Positions 40,951 through 49,146 of a stretch of 64,000 bases of DNA are shown here, piece by piece. Each line of letters starts with the position of its first letter. The stretch's first letter is position 1. The stretch comes from Sphingobium sp. WTD-1 (GTDB lineage Bacteria; Pseudomonadota; Alphaproteobacteria; Sphingomonadales; Sphingomonadaceae), in assembly GCF_030128825.1 (NCBI RefSeq), contig NZ_CP119127.1:2604001-2668000 (forward strand). Reading direction: 5' to 3'. A program made the position numbers and the translations under genes. Below the pieces are notes generated by a model. It saw nothing but the letters and a program-made list of their open reading frames with translations. It was not told where the DNA came from and did not search any database.

Positions 40951-42228
40951 ATGGCCAAGCGGAATCCTATTTTTCTGACTATCGGATTGCCGGCCATGCT
41001 GGCGGGCGCCATGCTGGCGACGCCGGCATCGGCCAAAAAGAAGGTCGTTGTGGCAGGGCCGCCGATCGAGATGTCTGACGCCTTCCGCACTGACGTGCTG
41101 GCGGCAGAGACGGCGATCAAGGCACGCGATGCGTCGACCGCCAATCTGCGCATCGCGTCGCTGAACCCAACCACCGACATGGAAGCCTATGCCGCAGCCG
41201 GTCTGCGTTTCGAGGTGGCGGTGTTGCGTCGGGACATCCAGGCCCAGCGGATCGCGCTGACCGACATGTTCAAGACCAGCTCGGTGCCCAAGGCGGACGC
41301 GCCGCGTCTGCGGTTCATTGCCGGCTACCTGTCCTACATGGTCGCGAACTATACTGACGCGGTGGCGCAGCTCGATTATGCCAAGACGCTGGGCTATGCT
41401 GGCATCGACGCCACCATGCTGCGCGCCGACATTGCGATGCGCAAGAACAAACCCAAGGATGCACGGGTCTATGTGCAGGAGGCGCTGGCATTGCAGAAGG
41501 CATCGGGCCAGCCGATCCCGGCCGCCTGGTATGACCGCGCCATTTCCATGGCCTATCAGGCCAATGACTGGGATGAGGTGAGCAGCCTCTATCGCGAGCG
41601 GCTGGAAGTCTATCCGTCGACCCCCGAATGGCGTTCGGCGCTGACCAACTATCTGGCCGGTCAGGAAAGCGACCCGCAGGTCCAGCTCGACCTCTATCGC
41701 CTGCAGGCCGCCAATGGCGCCATGGCGAGCGAGCGCGATTACCAGACCTATGCCCAGCTGGCCGAGAAGACCGGCAACTTTGCCGAAGCCAAGGCGATCA
41801 TCGAGGCGGGCCGTTCGGCTGGCAAGCTGACCACGAGCCAGGCGACCACCGCGCAATTGCTGAAGGCGGTGACGCCCAAGGCGACCAAGGATATCGCCGG
41901 CATGCCCGCGCTGGCGAAGAAGGCGGCGGCGGCGAGCGATGGCAAGGCGGCGCTGAATGCGGCCGACGGCTATTTCTCGCTTGGTCAATATCCGCAGGCG
42001 GTGGAGCAGTATCGGCTGGCGCTGAGCAAGGGTGGGGTCGATCAGGGCCACGCCAATGCGCGCCTGGGCATCGCGCTGGCCCGTTCGGGCGATCTGGCCG
42101 GTGGCAAGACCACGCTGGCCCAGGTGACCAGTGGCAACTGGGGCAATGTTGCCGGCTTCTGGTCGGTCTGGGTCGATCTGCAGAACCGCAAGTCGGCGCA
42201 ACAAGGCGCGGCCCAGACGGCCAGCTGA
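40951..42228 (+). CDS. Secreted helical-repeat protein, second of a tandem pair
   Basis: A 425-residue paralogue of the preceding gene. Signal IFLTIGLPAMLAGAMLATPA is cut near ASA, then KKKVVVAGPP and TPR-like helices such as YLSYMVANYTDAVAQLDYAK and ADGYFSLGQYPQAVEQYRLA. Shared segments with its neighbour include KASGQPIPAAWYDRAIS versus KASGQPVPAQWYQIGVS and KGGVDQGHANARLGIA versus KGGVDADEINTRLGIA. The pair arose by tandem duplication. A bidirectional terminator follows. Confidence 0.75.
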   Translation: MAKRNPIFLTIGLPAMLAGAMLATPASAKKKVVVAGPPIEMSDAFRTDVLAAETAIKARDASTANLRIASLNPTTDMEAYAAAGLRFEVAVLRRDIQAQRIALTDMFKTSSVPKADAPRLRFIAGYLSYMVANYTDAVAQLDYAKTLGYAGIDATMLRADIAMRKNKPKDARVYVQEALALQKASGQPIPAAWYDRAISMAYQANDWDEVSSLYRERLEVYPSTPEWRSALTNYLAGQESDPQVQLDLYRLQAANGAMASERDYQTYAQLAEKTGNFAEAKAIIEAGRSAGKLTTSQATTAQLLKAVTPKATKDIAGMPALAKKAAAASDGKAALNAADGYFSLGQYPQAVEQYRLALSKGGVDQGHANARLGIALARSGDLAGGKTTLAQVTSGNWGNVAGFWSVWVDLQNRKSAQQGAAQTAS

Positions 42229-42248
42229 TCCCGGCGCGACGTGACAGG

Positions 42249-42285
42249 AAAAAGGGCCGGTCCCCCATGGGGCCGGCCCTTTTTC
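42249..42285. terminator. Bidirectional rho-independent terminator
   Basis: A stem AAAGGGCCGG/CCGGCCCTTT flanked by an A run on the left and a T run on the right. It serves both the convergent repeat-protein gene and the Lrp regulator. Confidence 0.88.
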
Positions 42286-42322
42286 GTTGCGCTTGTGTGC
42301 CGGCTGTCGCGGGCCTCCCGGA

Positions 42323-42796
42323 TCAGACCGGCAGCGGGACGCCGGGCAGATTCTTCGACGTGCGGATCGTCAGCGACGTCTTGACGCTCACCACATTGGG
42401 GGCCGGCGTCAGCTTCGACGTCAGGAATTGCTGGAAGCTCTGCAGGTCGCGGGCGACCACCTTCAGGATGAAGTCGATCTCGCCGTTCAGCATATGGCAT
42501 TCGCGCACTTCGGGCAGGGCGTCGACATGGTCCTGGAACGCCTTCAGATCGGCCTCCGCCTGGCTCTTGAGGCTGACCATCGCGAACACGGTGATGGTGT
42601 AACCCAGCATCGCCGGATCGACCACGGCATGATAGGCTGTGATGGCACCGGCTTCTTCCAGCGCGCGGACGCGGCGCAGGCACGGTGGTGCCGTCAGCCC
42701 GACCTTGCGCGCCAGATCCACATTGGTCATCCTGCCATTGTCCTGCAATTCGCCCAGGATCTGCAGGTCGATGTCGTCGATATTGGGCCCCGCCAT
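42323..42796 (-). CDS. Lrp/AsnC family transcriptional regulator
   Basis: A 157-residue regulator: N-terminal helix-turn-helix (DLQILGELQDNGRMTNVDLA, VGLTAPPCLRRVRALEEAG) and a C-terminal RAM domain (VFAMVSLKSQAEADLKAFQD, LNGEIDFILKVVARDLQSF). Members sense amino acids and form octamers. The effector is not clear from sequence. It is divergent from the histidine kinase, with a 200-bp AT-richer gap. Confidence 0.92.
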   Translation of the reverse strand: MAGPNIDDIDLQILGELQDNGRMTNVDLARKVGLTAPPCLRRVRALEEAGAITAYHAVVDPAMLGYTITVFAMVSLKSQAEADLKAFQDHVDALPEVRECHMLNGEIDFILKVVARDLQSFQQFLTSKLTPAPNVVSVKTSLTIRTSKNLPGVPLPV

Positions 42797-42996
42797 CAGA
42801 TTGATTATTTCCTTACCTGTTACTGCGGGCGCATCATAATAATATTTCAGCGCAATGCAATTGTCCCACTATGCGACGGTCATATTGTGCGTGGAAATCA
42901 CGCTTTCGCTTTGGGTAAGGACTGCTTATCGGTTAGGATGTAACGAACAGCGATGGGGGCATGGCGCCCGCGATCGCTTGACTATGGGGACTTTGG

Positions 42997-44730
42997 TTGC
43001 GCTTCAACGACATCATGCAAACCGTGCTGGCTGCCGACAATCGCAGCGGTGTGGGCGCGGTGACGCTGTGGCGGCAATGTGTCGACCTGCTGGCGCAGCA
43101 TGATCGTTATGATCGTCCGCCCATGGCCGCGGTCGATCGCGATGCCTTGCTCGACCGTATGACGGAATTGCGGCCGCAACTGTCTGAAATGCAGCGAATC
43201 GCGACCGTCGTCGAACTGGGCAGCCGGATGCGCTCGGCCAGCCTGATCCGCTTCTTTGCCGGCGATCGCCCGGCGATTGCCGGTGCAGCGATGGCGCGTG
43301 CGCGTCTGTCCGATCCGCTCTGGGCGGAATTGCTGCCGCATCTCAGTCCTACCGCACGCGGCGTTCTCCGCGGGCGTCGCGACATGGGGCCGGAGACGCG
43401 ACAGGGGCTGGAAGCTTTCGGTTCGACCGACCTGGTCCTGACCAGCGACGAAGGCGTCGGCGAGGCAGACATGCTGTTGACGGCGGACATGGCGCTGTCG
43501 GCCGAGGCCGTTGTCGAGCCGGAGATCGCACCTCAACCTGTCGCCGAGCCCGGTCCCGACCAGATCCGCAATCTGGTCGATCGCATCACCCGCTTCACCA
43601 GCACGCGGCGCGCGCCCGAGGAAACGCCGCCACAGGAGGTCATGCTTGCACCTGTATCGCAGCCCGTGCTGCGGAGCGAGCAGCCGCATTTCTTTGCCTT
43701 CGAGACCGATTCCACGGGCGTGCTGGTCTGGGTGGACCAGGGGCCGCGCGCCGCGCTGGTCGGTTTGTCGCTGGGCGAGATCGCGTTGGAAGGGACGAGT
43801 GGTCCCGATGGTCATGTGGCAGGCGCGTTCCAGCGTCGCAGCGGCTTCCAGAATGGCCGCTTCACCATCATCGGCGGGATGATGGCGGGCGAATGGCGTG
43901 TGTCGGCCACGCCGTTCTTCGATCCGCGGTCCGGTCGTTTTCAGGGCTATCGCGGCCAGGCGCGGCGCCCCTATCTCCATGAAGTGGCGACGACGCCCTC
44001 GGGGGCGGTGACGATTGCCGGGCTGTCGGCGGATTCGCTGCGGCAATTGGTGCATGAACTGCGCACGCCACTGAACGCGATCCTGGGTTTTGCCGAGATT
44101 ATCGAGCAGGAATTGTTCGGGCCGGCTGGCGTCGAATATCGCGAGATGGCGGGCAATATCGCGGTCGATGCGCGGCATCTGCTCGCGGCCTTCGATGATC
44201 TGGATTTGGCGGCTAAAGTATCGCGTGGTGATGGCATCGGCGCGCCGCAGACGATAGACCCGGCGCTGCTGGTGATGCAGGTCGCGGCCCGTTTCCGCGA
44301 CCAGGATGGCCGGGCGGTGACGTTGATCGATATCGCCGTGTCGCAGGATCTGCCGCAGATCAGTATCGATCCGGTACAGGGCGAACGCATGGTGCAGCAT
44401 CTGCTGCGCACGCTGATTTCGGTCGCGCCCGAGGGTGAGGCAGTGACCGGTGCCTGTTGGTTCCAGCCTGATGGCGCGTCGGGTAAGGTCGTGCTGGCAA
44501 TCGATCGGCCTTCCACCTTGGCGGGCATGGATGAAGCGCATCTGCTCGATCCAGGCTATACGCCGGAAGGCGACTGGGCGGACGGGCCGCTGCTGGGGCT
44601 GGGCTTCTCGTTGCGCCTGATCCGCAGCCTGGCTGCGGGGTGCGGCGGGAGCCTGGACGTAGGCCCGGATCGCTTCCTGCTGCGACTTCCTGTTGATGGG
44701 CAGGAAGAAGATGTGGTCGGCAACGGCTGA
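42997..44730 (+). CDS. Sensor histidine kinase with atypical ATP-binding domain
   Basis: A 577-residue cytosolic protein without membrane segments. A helical N-terminal region (about 1-215) precedes a PAS-like segment (about 225-330), then the HisKA box LRQLVHELRTPLNAILGFAE with His353. In the C-terminal domain the expected N-box Asn is missing (RMVQHLLRTLISVAPEGE) and no DxGxG is seen; only the late glycine lid LLGLGFSLRLIRSLAAGCGG is intact. The start is TTG; an ATG six codons in (MQTVLAADN) is the alternative. A partner regulator is not adjacent. Confidence 0.85.
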   Translation: MRFNDIMQTVLAADNRSGVGAVTLWRQCVDLLAQHDRYDRPPMAAVDRDALLDRMTELRPQLSEMQRIATVVELGSRMRSASLIRFFAGDRPAIAGAAMARARLSDPLWAELLPHLSPTARGVLRGRRDMGPETRQGLEAFGSTDLVLTSDEGVGEADMLLTADMALSAEAVVEPEIAPQPVAEPGPDQIRNLVDRITRFTSTRRAPEETPPQEVMLAPVSQPVLRSEQPHFFAFETDSTGVLVWVDQGPRAALVGLSLGEIALEGTSGPDGHVAGAFQRRSGFQNGRFTIIGGMMAGEWRVSATPFFDPRSGRFQGYRGQARRPYLHEVATTPSGAVTIAGLSADSLRQLVHELRTPLNAILGFAEIIEQELFGPAGVEYREMAGNIAVDARHLLAAFDDLDLAAKVSRGDGIGAPQTIDPALLVMQVAARFRDQDGRAVTLIDIAVSQDLPQISIDPVQGERMVQHLLRTLISVAPEGEAVTGACWFQPDGASGKVVLAIDRPSTLAGMDEAHLLDPGYTPEGDWADGPLLGLGFSLRLIRSLAAGCGGSLDVGPDRFLLRLPVDGQEEDVVGNG

Positions 44731-44790
44731 TCCAGGTCAGGTTGACCGGAGCGAAACCCTATCGCAACCATTGCGGCCTAGGGAATAGTG

Positions 44791-45831
44791 ATGCAATCAA
44801 CTCATCATCATGACGGCAATCTGCTTCGGGCACCGGCGCCCGAGGACATGATCGACCTTCCGGCCGCGTTCGGCACCCGTTTCATGCTGTTCGTCGACAC
44901 CGAAGAGGAATTCGACTGGAATGCGCCTTTCCGTCGGGAAGGCCATGGCGTGACCGCGCTGGCCGGCATGGCGCGCGGGCAGGCTTATTTCGCTGCGGCC
45001 GGGGTGAAGCCCGTCTATGTGACCGACTATCCGGTGGTGGATAGCGATGCGGCGGCCGGGATGATGGGGGAGTGGATTGCGGCTGGCGAGGCCGATGTCG
45101 GCGCGCATCTCCACCCCTGGGTCAATCCGCCCCATGTCGAGGATGTGAACGCGGCCAATTCCTATGTCGGCTCGCTGCCCGAAGAGGTCGAGGCGGCCAA
45201 GCTTGAGGCGCTGTGCCGGCGGATCGAGGAACGTTTCGGTCGGCGGCCAATTGCCTATCGCGCGGGACGCTACGGGGTTGGCCCGAACAGTGCGCGGTTG
45301 CTGGAGGCGGCGGGTTTTCGCCTGGATACATCGGTGCGTAGCCGCTTCGACTATAGCAGCCAGCATGGCCCCGATTTCCATGGCTTGCCGCAAAATCCCT
45401 ATTGGGCCGGTCCCGCGCGAACGCTGGTGGAACTGCCGCTGTCGACGGCGATTACCGGTCTGCTGCGGGGCGGTGGGGAAGCGCTGTATCGTGCAACGCA
45501 GGGGATGGGGCCGTTGGCCGGTGCGCTGGCGCGGGCGCGGATGCTCTCGCGCGTGCCGTTGACGCCCGAGGGCATTACGGCATCCGAAGCGATCGCGGCG
45601 ATCGATGCCCTGATCGAGGAAGGCGTGCGTGTCCTGAACTTCAGTTTTCATTCGCCCACGCTGGAACCGGGGCACACGCCCTATGTTCGCGACGAAGCCG
45701 ATCGCACCGCCTTTTACGGCTGGTGGGATAGGGTGCTGAGTCATCTGGCGCGGCGCGGCGTGGCGGCGGTCAGCCTGGATCAGCTGCTGGATGCCATTCC
45801 GACGCGCGCGGAGGCTTGCCAAGCCGCCTGA
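44791..45831 (+). CDS. Polysaccharide deacetylase-like protein
   Basis: A 346-residue cytosolic protein with a NodB-type fold. TRFMLFVDTEEEFDWNAPFR gives the conserved Asp pair near the start, DVGAHLHPWVNPPHV holds the metal-binding His residues, YRAGRYGVGPNSARLLEAAG follows, and the end has VRVLNFSFHSPTLEPGHTPY with a further His. It resembles the WalW-type deacetylase-like proteins of exopolysaccharide loci. No signal peptide is present. The substrate is unknown. It follows the histidine kinase on the same strand. Confidence 0.82.
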   Translation: MQSTHHHDGNLLRAPAPEDMIDLPAAFGTRFMLFVDTEEEFDWNAPFRREGHGVTALAGMARGQAYFAAAGVKPVYVTDYPVVDSDAAAGMMGEWIAAGEADVGAHLHPWVNPPHVEDVNAANSYVGSLPEEVEAAKLEALCRRIEERFGRRPIAYRAGRYGVGPNSARLLEAAGFRLDTSVRSRFDYSSQHGPDFHGLPQNPYWAGPARTLVELPLSTAITGLLRGGGEALYRATQGMGPLAGALARARMLSRVPLTPEGITASEAIAAIDALIEEGVRVLNFSFHSPTLEPGHTPYVRDEADRTAFYGWWDRVLSHLARRGVAAVSLDQLLDAIPTRAEACQAA

Positions 45832-45857
45832 TGCTGCCTATCCAGCCGCGCAAGGTG

Positions 45858-45933
45858 GGGCCTGTAGCTCAATGGTTAGAGCTGGCCGCTCATAACGGCT
45901 AGGTTGCGGGTTCGAGTCCTGCCGGGCCCACCA
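45858..45933 (+). tRNA. tRNA with CAT anticodon (probably tRNA-Ile2; alternatively tRNA-Met)
   Basis: A 76-nt cloverleaf with encoded CCA: acceptor GGGCCTG/CGGGCCC, anticodon loop CTCATAA. The short D-loop AATGGTTA, the G-T pair closing the anticodon stem and similarity to enterobacterial tRNA-Ile2 suggest the lysidine-modified isoleucine tRNA reading AUA, not elongator Met. The integrase gene starts 155 bp behind it, so its 3' end is the likely attachment site of the island. Confidence 0.9.
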
Positions 45934-46010
45934 ACCCTCGATTTCATGAGCATCATGTGGTGTCATAAATCCCTGTAAATCAGGGGGTTGTGAGCCGCTG
46001 TTCATCCATA

Positions 46011-46088
46011 ATGTCTCAGGATGTCTCAGGGTATCTCACGAATCGTGGGGTATCGGTGGGGGTATCGAAACCAATTTTTGGGGTATCG
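46011..46088 (+). repeat. Short direct repeats upstream of the integrase start
   Basis: ATGTCTCAGG occurs twice in tandem with a third degenerate copy, then GGGGTATCG occurs three times (46047, 46059, 46080), the last ending at the start codon. Such iterated sites beside P4-type integrases may bind integrase or an excisionase. Confidence 0.55.
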
Positions 46089-47474
46089 ATGACTCTTACA
46101 TACGCTGAAGCGAAAAACGCCGCCGCCACCGGGCGGAATTACAAGATGACCGATTCTGCCGGTCTCTACCTCTACGTCACAAAAGCCGGCGCGAAGTCGT
46201 GGCGGTTCAGATATCATTTTGCCGAACGCGAGAAGCTCCTTACGTTCGGGCTGTTCCCCGAGGTCGGGCTCGCTGAGGCGCGCGAGCGACAAAAAGAGGC
46301 GCGAGAGTTGCTCCGGCAGGGCATCGACCCTGCGGTGGAGTTTGTCCGACGAAAGGCGCAGGCAGTGGTCGAAACAGACGCCAGTTTTCGTGCCAAGGCC
46401 GAAGAATGGCTCGCGGAGAATGAGCCGTGGTGGTCTGCCGCCAATGCCTTCAGGGTACGATCAAGGATCGAAAAGGACATCTATCCTGAGTTTGGGAAGC
46501 TGCCTATCGGTCAGGTCACGAGCGAAATGGTACTGGTTGCGCTCCGGAAAATCGAACGTCGGGGCGCGATAGAAACCGCGAAGCGGGTCCGCGGTTACAT
46601 CCTCGGGATACTAAAGCGCGCTCGCGGAGAAGGGTTGGTGACCACTGAGACGATCGTCAGCGTCGAGATCGTCGCGGATGCGCTGAAACGCTCGCCTCCG
46701 GGGATCAAGCAACCGGCACTCACTCGCGTGTCTCAGCTTCTCGAATTTCAGAGACGCGTCGATCTTTCAACCGGTGGTCCGTTGAGCAAGCTGGCCTCCC
46801 GGCTGCTCGCTTTGACCGCAGTCCGCGTTGGCGTCCTTCGAACCGCTCTCTGGGACGAGTTTGAAGGCATCGACTGGGAAGATGCTGACAAGCCTGCGCC
46901 GGGGGCGATCTGGCGGATACCGGCCGAGCGGATGAAGTTGGCCGTCGAGGACAAGAGCAATGCCGCTTTCGGCCACGACGTTCCACTATCTTGGCAGGCT
47001 GTCGAAACGCTGCGCGCCATAAGGGTGCTCACCGGAAAGTTCAGCCTGGTGTTCCCGAGTAGCCGATCCTGGCGTTTGCCGATGAGCGACGCAGCTGTCA
47101 GCACCCTGTACAAGCGGATCGGTGATGGCGCCTACAAGGGCAAGATGGTGCCCCATGGCTGGCGCTCGTCCTTCTCGACAGTGATGAACGAGCGGGCCGC
47201 GGAACTGGAGCGAGATGGCGATCGAATGATCATCGATCTTGTTCTGTCACATGTGCCGAAAGGCATGTCGGCGTCGGAATGGGCGTATAATCGCGCGCGC
47301 TACTTCAAGCCGCGGCGGGAGATGCTGCAGGCCTGGGCTGATCTGATCGGAGACGGGCTGGAAAACCCGTTCGCCTTGGTTAATGTTAGGATGGTCAAGG
47401 GCAGGCTGCTCTCACGCTGGGAAAGCGCACCGACGGGTCCGAACGTCATCCAGTTCAGGCCGGCGAGGCGTTAG
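46089..47474 (+). CDS. int: P4-type tyrosine integrase
   Basis: A 461-residue site-specific recombinase. The N-terminal arm-binding DUF4102-like domain is followed by a SAM-like core-binding domain (about 105-195). Catalytic residues are R246 in TAVRVGVLRTALW, the HGWR motif with H356 and R359, and nucleophile Y400 in SEWAYNRARYFKPRREMLQ. The frame is open 33 codons further upstream through the direct repeats, but MTLTYAEAKNAAATG is the family's usual start. The gene is complete and the active site looks intact. Confidence 0.93.
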   Translation: MTLTYAEAKNAAATGRNYKMTDSAGLYLYVTKAGAKSWRFRYHFAEREKLLTFGLFPEVGLAEARERQKEARELLRQGIDPAVEFVRRKAQAVVETDASFRAKAEEWLAENEPWWSAANAFRVRSRIEKDIYPEFGKLPIGQVTSEMVLVALRKIERRGAIETAKRVRGYILGILKRARGEGLVTTETIVSVEIVADALKRSPPGIKQPALTRVSQLLEFQRRVDLSTGGPLSKLASRLLALTAVRVGVLRTALWDEFEGIDWEDADKPAPGAIWRIPAERMKLAVEDKSNAAFGHDVPLSWQAVETLRAIRVLTGKFSLVFPSSRSWRLPMSDAAVSTLYKRIGDGAYKGKMVPHGWRSSFSTVMNERAAELERDGDRMIIDLVLSHVPKGMSASEWAYNRARYFKPRREMLQAWADLIGDGLENPFALVNVRMVKGRLLSRWESAPTGPNVIQFRPARR

Positions 47475-47504
47475 GCCAGCCACTTTGATCTTGCGAGATC
47501 GAAC

Positions 47505-48209
47505 TCAGAGCTCGCGTGTCGCGCTAGCGGCACGCAGCCTTGAAATCGTTTCGGTTAGATATTTGCGGCTCATAGCCTGCGCCGTATCGACGAGATGCGC
47601 CGTCGCCGGCCTGAACATCAATTGGCCAATGATCGACCGAACGAAATCCGGCTTGGCGTTCTCAATGATTTCCAGCGCCTTTTCGCAGCGGCCCAGGCCA
47701 CATTGTCGCAGTGCCGATACGACGTAATCGATACCGTGCCGATCGCCAACGGCTGCGAGATCAAACATGTCACGCGGCTGGAAATTCCATCCACGGTAAT
47801 ACACCTTTTTCGCGACGATCTCGGCAGGTGTTTCAAGATTAACGCCGCGATCCCTGATGACAGCTCTTTGAGTAGGGGCATCGGTGATGCTCTCGCAGCA
47901 AATAAAATCGATCTCGCCTATATCCTTATAGGCAAGCTTCAAAACCCCATTTCCGTCCGCAACGTAGCTATCAGGCCGTCTGTTGAGAGAAATGCCCTGT
48001 GTTTCAGGATTGAGATAGGGTATGATTTGCGGATCATCTAAAAACAGATCGATGTCATGGCTTTCGCGATGATCGATTTGCAGCATGAGTGCCGTGCCGC
48101 CGCCGAATGTCCAATCTGGAATGAAGCCGTTGGTCGACTGAAAATGATCGAAGATACTGCCCGCCAGATCGAAAAGGACTGGCCACTGGCTCGCTTGGTT
48201 GTTCGGCAC
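47505..48209 (-). CDS. AbiEii/AbiGii-type nucleotidyltransferase toxin
   Basis: A 234-residue DNA polymerase beta-like nucleotidyltransferase. WTFGGGTALMLQIDHRES followed by DIDLFLDDPQII gives the GG and D-x-D active-site motifs; VNLETPAEIVAKKVYYRG and PRDMFDLAAVGDRHG match the AbiEii core. Members of the family act as toxins in abortive phage defence, with an AbiEi partner. Here the upstream partner is a small unrelated protein ending 4 bp before the GTG start. It is convergent with the integrase. Confidence 0.88.
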   Translation of the reverse strand: MPNNQASQWPVLFDLAGSIFDHFQSTNGFIPDWTFGGGTALMLQIDHRESHDIDLFLDDPQIIPYLNPETQGISLNRRPDSYVADGNGVLKLAYKDIGEIDFICCESITDAPTQRAVIRDRGVNLETPAEIVAKKVYYRGWNFQPRDMFDLAAVGDRHGIDYVVSALRQCGLGRCEKALEIIENAKPDFVRSIIGQLMFRPATAHLVDTAQAMSRKYLTETISRLRAASATREL

Positions 48210-48213
48210 CAGT

Positions 48214-48477
48214 TTAAGCCGCCAGAGGCAACGCGTAGCCGGAAAGCTCCGAAAACTGGCATGCTACCTTGCTGGCCGCTGCGGCACTCACGCCCATCTC
48301 CTTGAGAAAATCCTGTTGGATGTCAGCAGGAACCTCGGAGAAGAAAGAAAAGGCCATAGCGTTGAAGGTGACCGCACTTTCCAGATCGGTGAGAAGCTTG
48401 GCCAGTTGATGCGCAGAAAGGTCCGCCCCGTAGGGAGCGTTCACTGTCGTCAGAACCTGTACCGTTACGCTACTCAT
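48214..48477 (-). CDS. Small protein coupled to the AbiEii-type gene (possible antitoxin)
   Basis: An 87-residue protein starting MSSVTVQVLTTVNAPYGADL. AGG lies 9 bp before this ATG; the frame is open 14 codons upstream. It is helix-rich (AHQLAKLLTDLESAVTFNAM, VPADIQQDFLKEMGVSAAAA) with no winged-helix motif like AbiEi. Its stop is 4 bp before the toxin start, so the two are almost certainly co-translated. Family not recognised; antitoxin role is inferred from context alone. Confidence 0.65.
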   Translation of the reverse strand: MSSVTVQVLTTVNAPYGADLSAHQLAKLLTDLESAVTFNAMAFSFFSEVPADIQQDFLKEMGVSAAAASKVACQFSELSGYALPLAA

Positions 48478-48481
48478 CGAA

Positions 48482-48709
48482 CTACCTCGAACGATCTCCT
48501 TCGGATCGATCATTACCATATATCGATCTTACGTTATCAAAACAAGAATGGCAGAAATTGCTATTAACTTTCAAGCATCTATGTGAAAAATTGGCCTGAT
48601 CGACCATTCCGTCATTTAGGAGTGACATGGCGGCTTCGATAGGTAGCAGCTTGATGAGTTCGTCCAATTCGGCATCGGTCTGCAGTCGACCGGACCTCAG
48701 CATTCCCAT
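48482..48709 (-). CDS. Small unknown frame overlapping the DUF1778 gene
   Basis: A 75-residue frame whose start overlaps the DUF1778 stop by 13 bp, suggesting translational coupling. The first 35 residues (MGMLRSGRLQTDAELDELIK, IEAAMSLLNDGMVDQANF) look coding; the rest is AT-rich with odd composition (HRCLKVNSNFCHSCFDN) and may be decayed. It is not the GNAT acetyltransferase that normally follows DUF1778 antitoxins. It may be a remnant or a new partner. Confidence 0.45.
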   Translation of the reverse strand: MGMLRSGRLQTDAELDELIKLLPIEAAMSLLNDGMVDQANFSHRCLKVNSNFCHSCFDNVRSIYGNDRSEGDRSR

Positions 48710-49005
48710 GCCGGTTTGCGCCGAAATAGCTCCTGCAACGGCTCTGAAGGTGCGGGCGGAGAATCGAGCATTGCCAGGAACCGCTCATGCTGCTCAGCGT
48801 CGAGCAAGAAGGTGCGCTGGTCGAGAATGGCGTCCACGGCGTCACGGCGCGCGCAATCGAGAACGAACTCGGAGAGTTTCTGGCCGCGCAATGCGGCTGC
48901 ACGGGTCAGGACGGCCTTCATGCTCGCCGATGCCTTAATCTGGATGACATCGTCCTTGGGCGCTGATGAGCGCCGGTTCGAATGGGGCTGTACCGTCCGC
49001 GCCAT
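48697..49005 (-). CDS. DUF1778 family antitoxin-like protein
   Basis: A 102-residue protein: VIQIKASASMKAVLTRAAAL begins a ribbon-helix-helix DNA-binding region (about residues 20-62) and TFLLDAEQHERFLAMLDSPP is the family's C-terminal toxin-wrapping tail. DUF1778 proteins neutralise GNAT toxins (TacT/AtaT type). No GNAT gene is present nearby. GAAGG lies 9 bp before the ATG. The IS copy 1 begins about 140 bp upstream. Confidence 0.85.
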   Translation of the reverse strand: MARTVQPHSNRRSSAPKDDVIQIKASASMKAVLTRAAALRGQKLSEFVLDCARRDAVDAILDQRTFLLDAEQHERFLAMLDSPPAPSEPLQELFRRKPAWEC

Positions 49006-49146
49006 TTTTGCGAGCCTTCCCTTAGATTCCCGGCATGCCTTTCTTCTAACGACGATGCCAACATATTTTTGGTGGCGGTCGATGCGCGGTGCTCGGAAGC
49101 GGCCACTGGAAATCGGCGAAAAACCGTTAGGGTGCCGAACTGGCTA

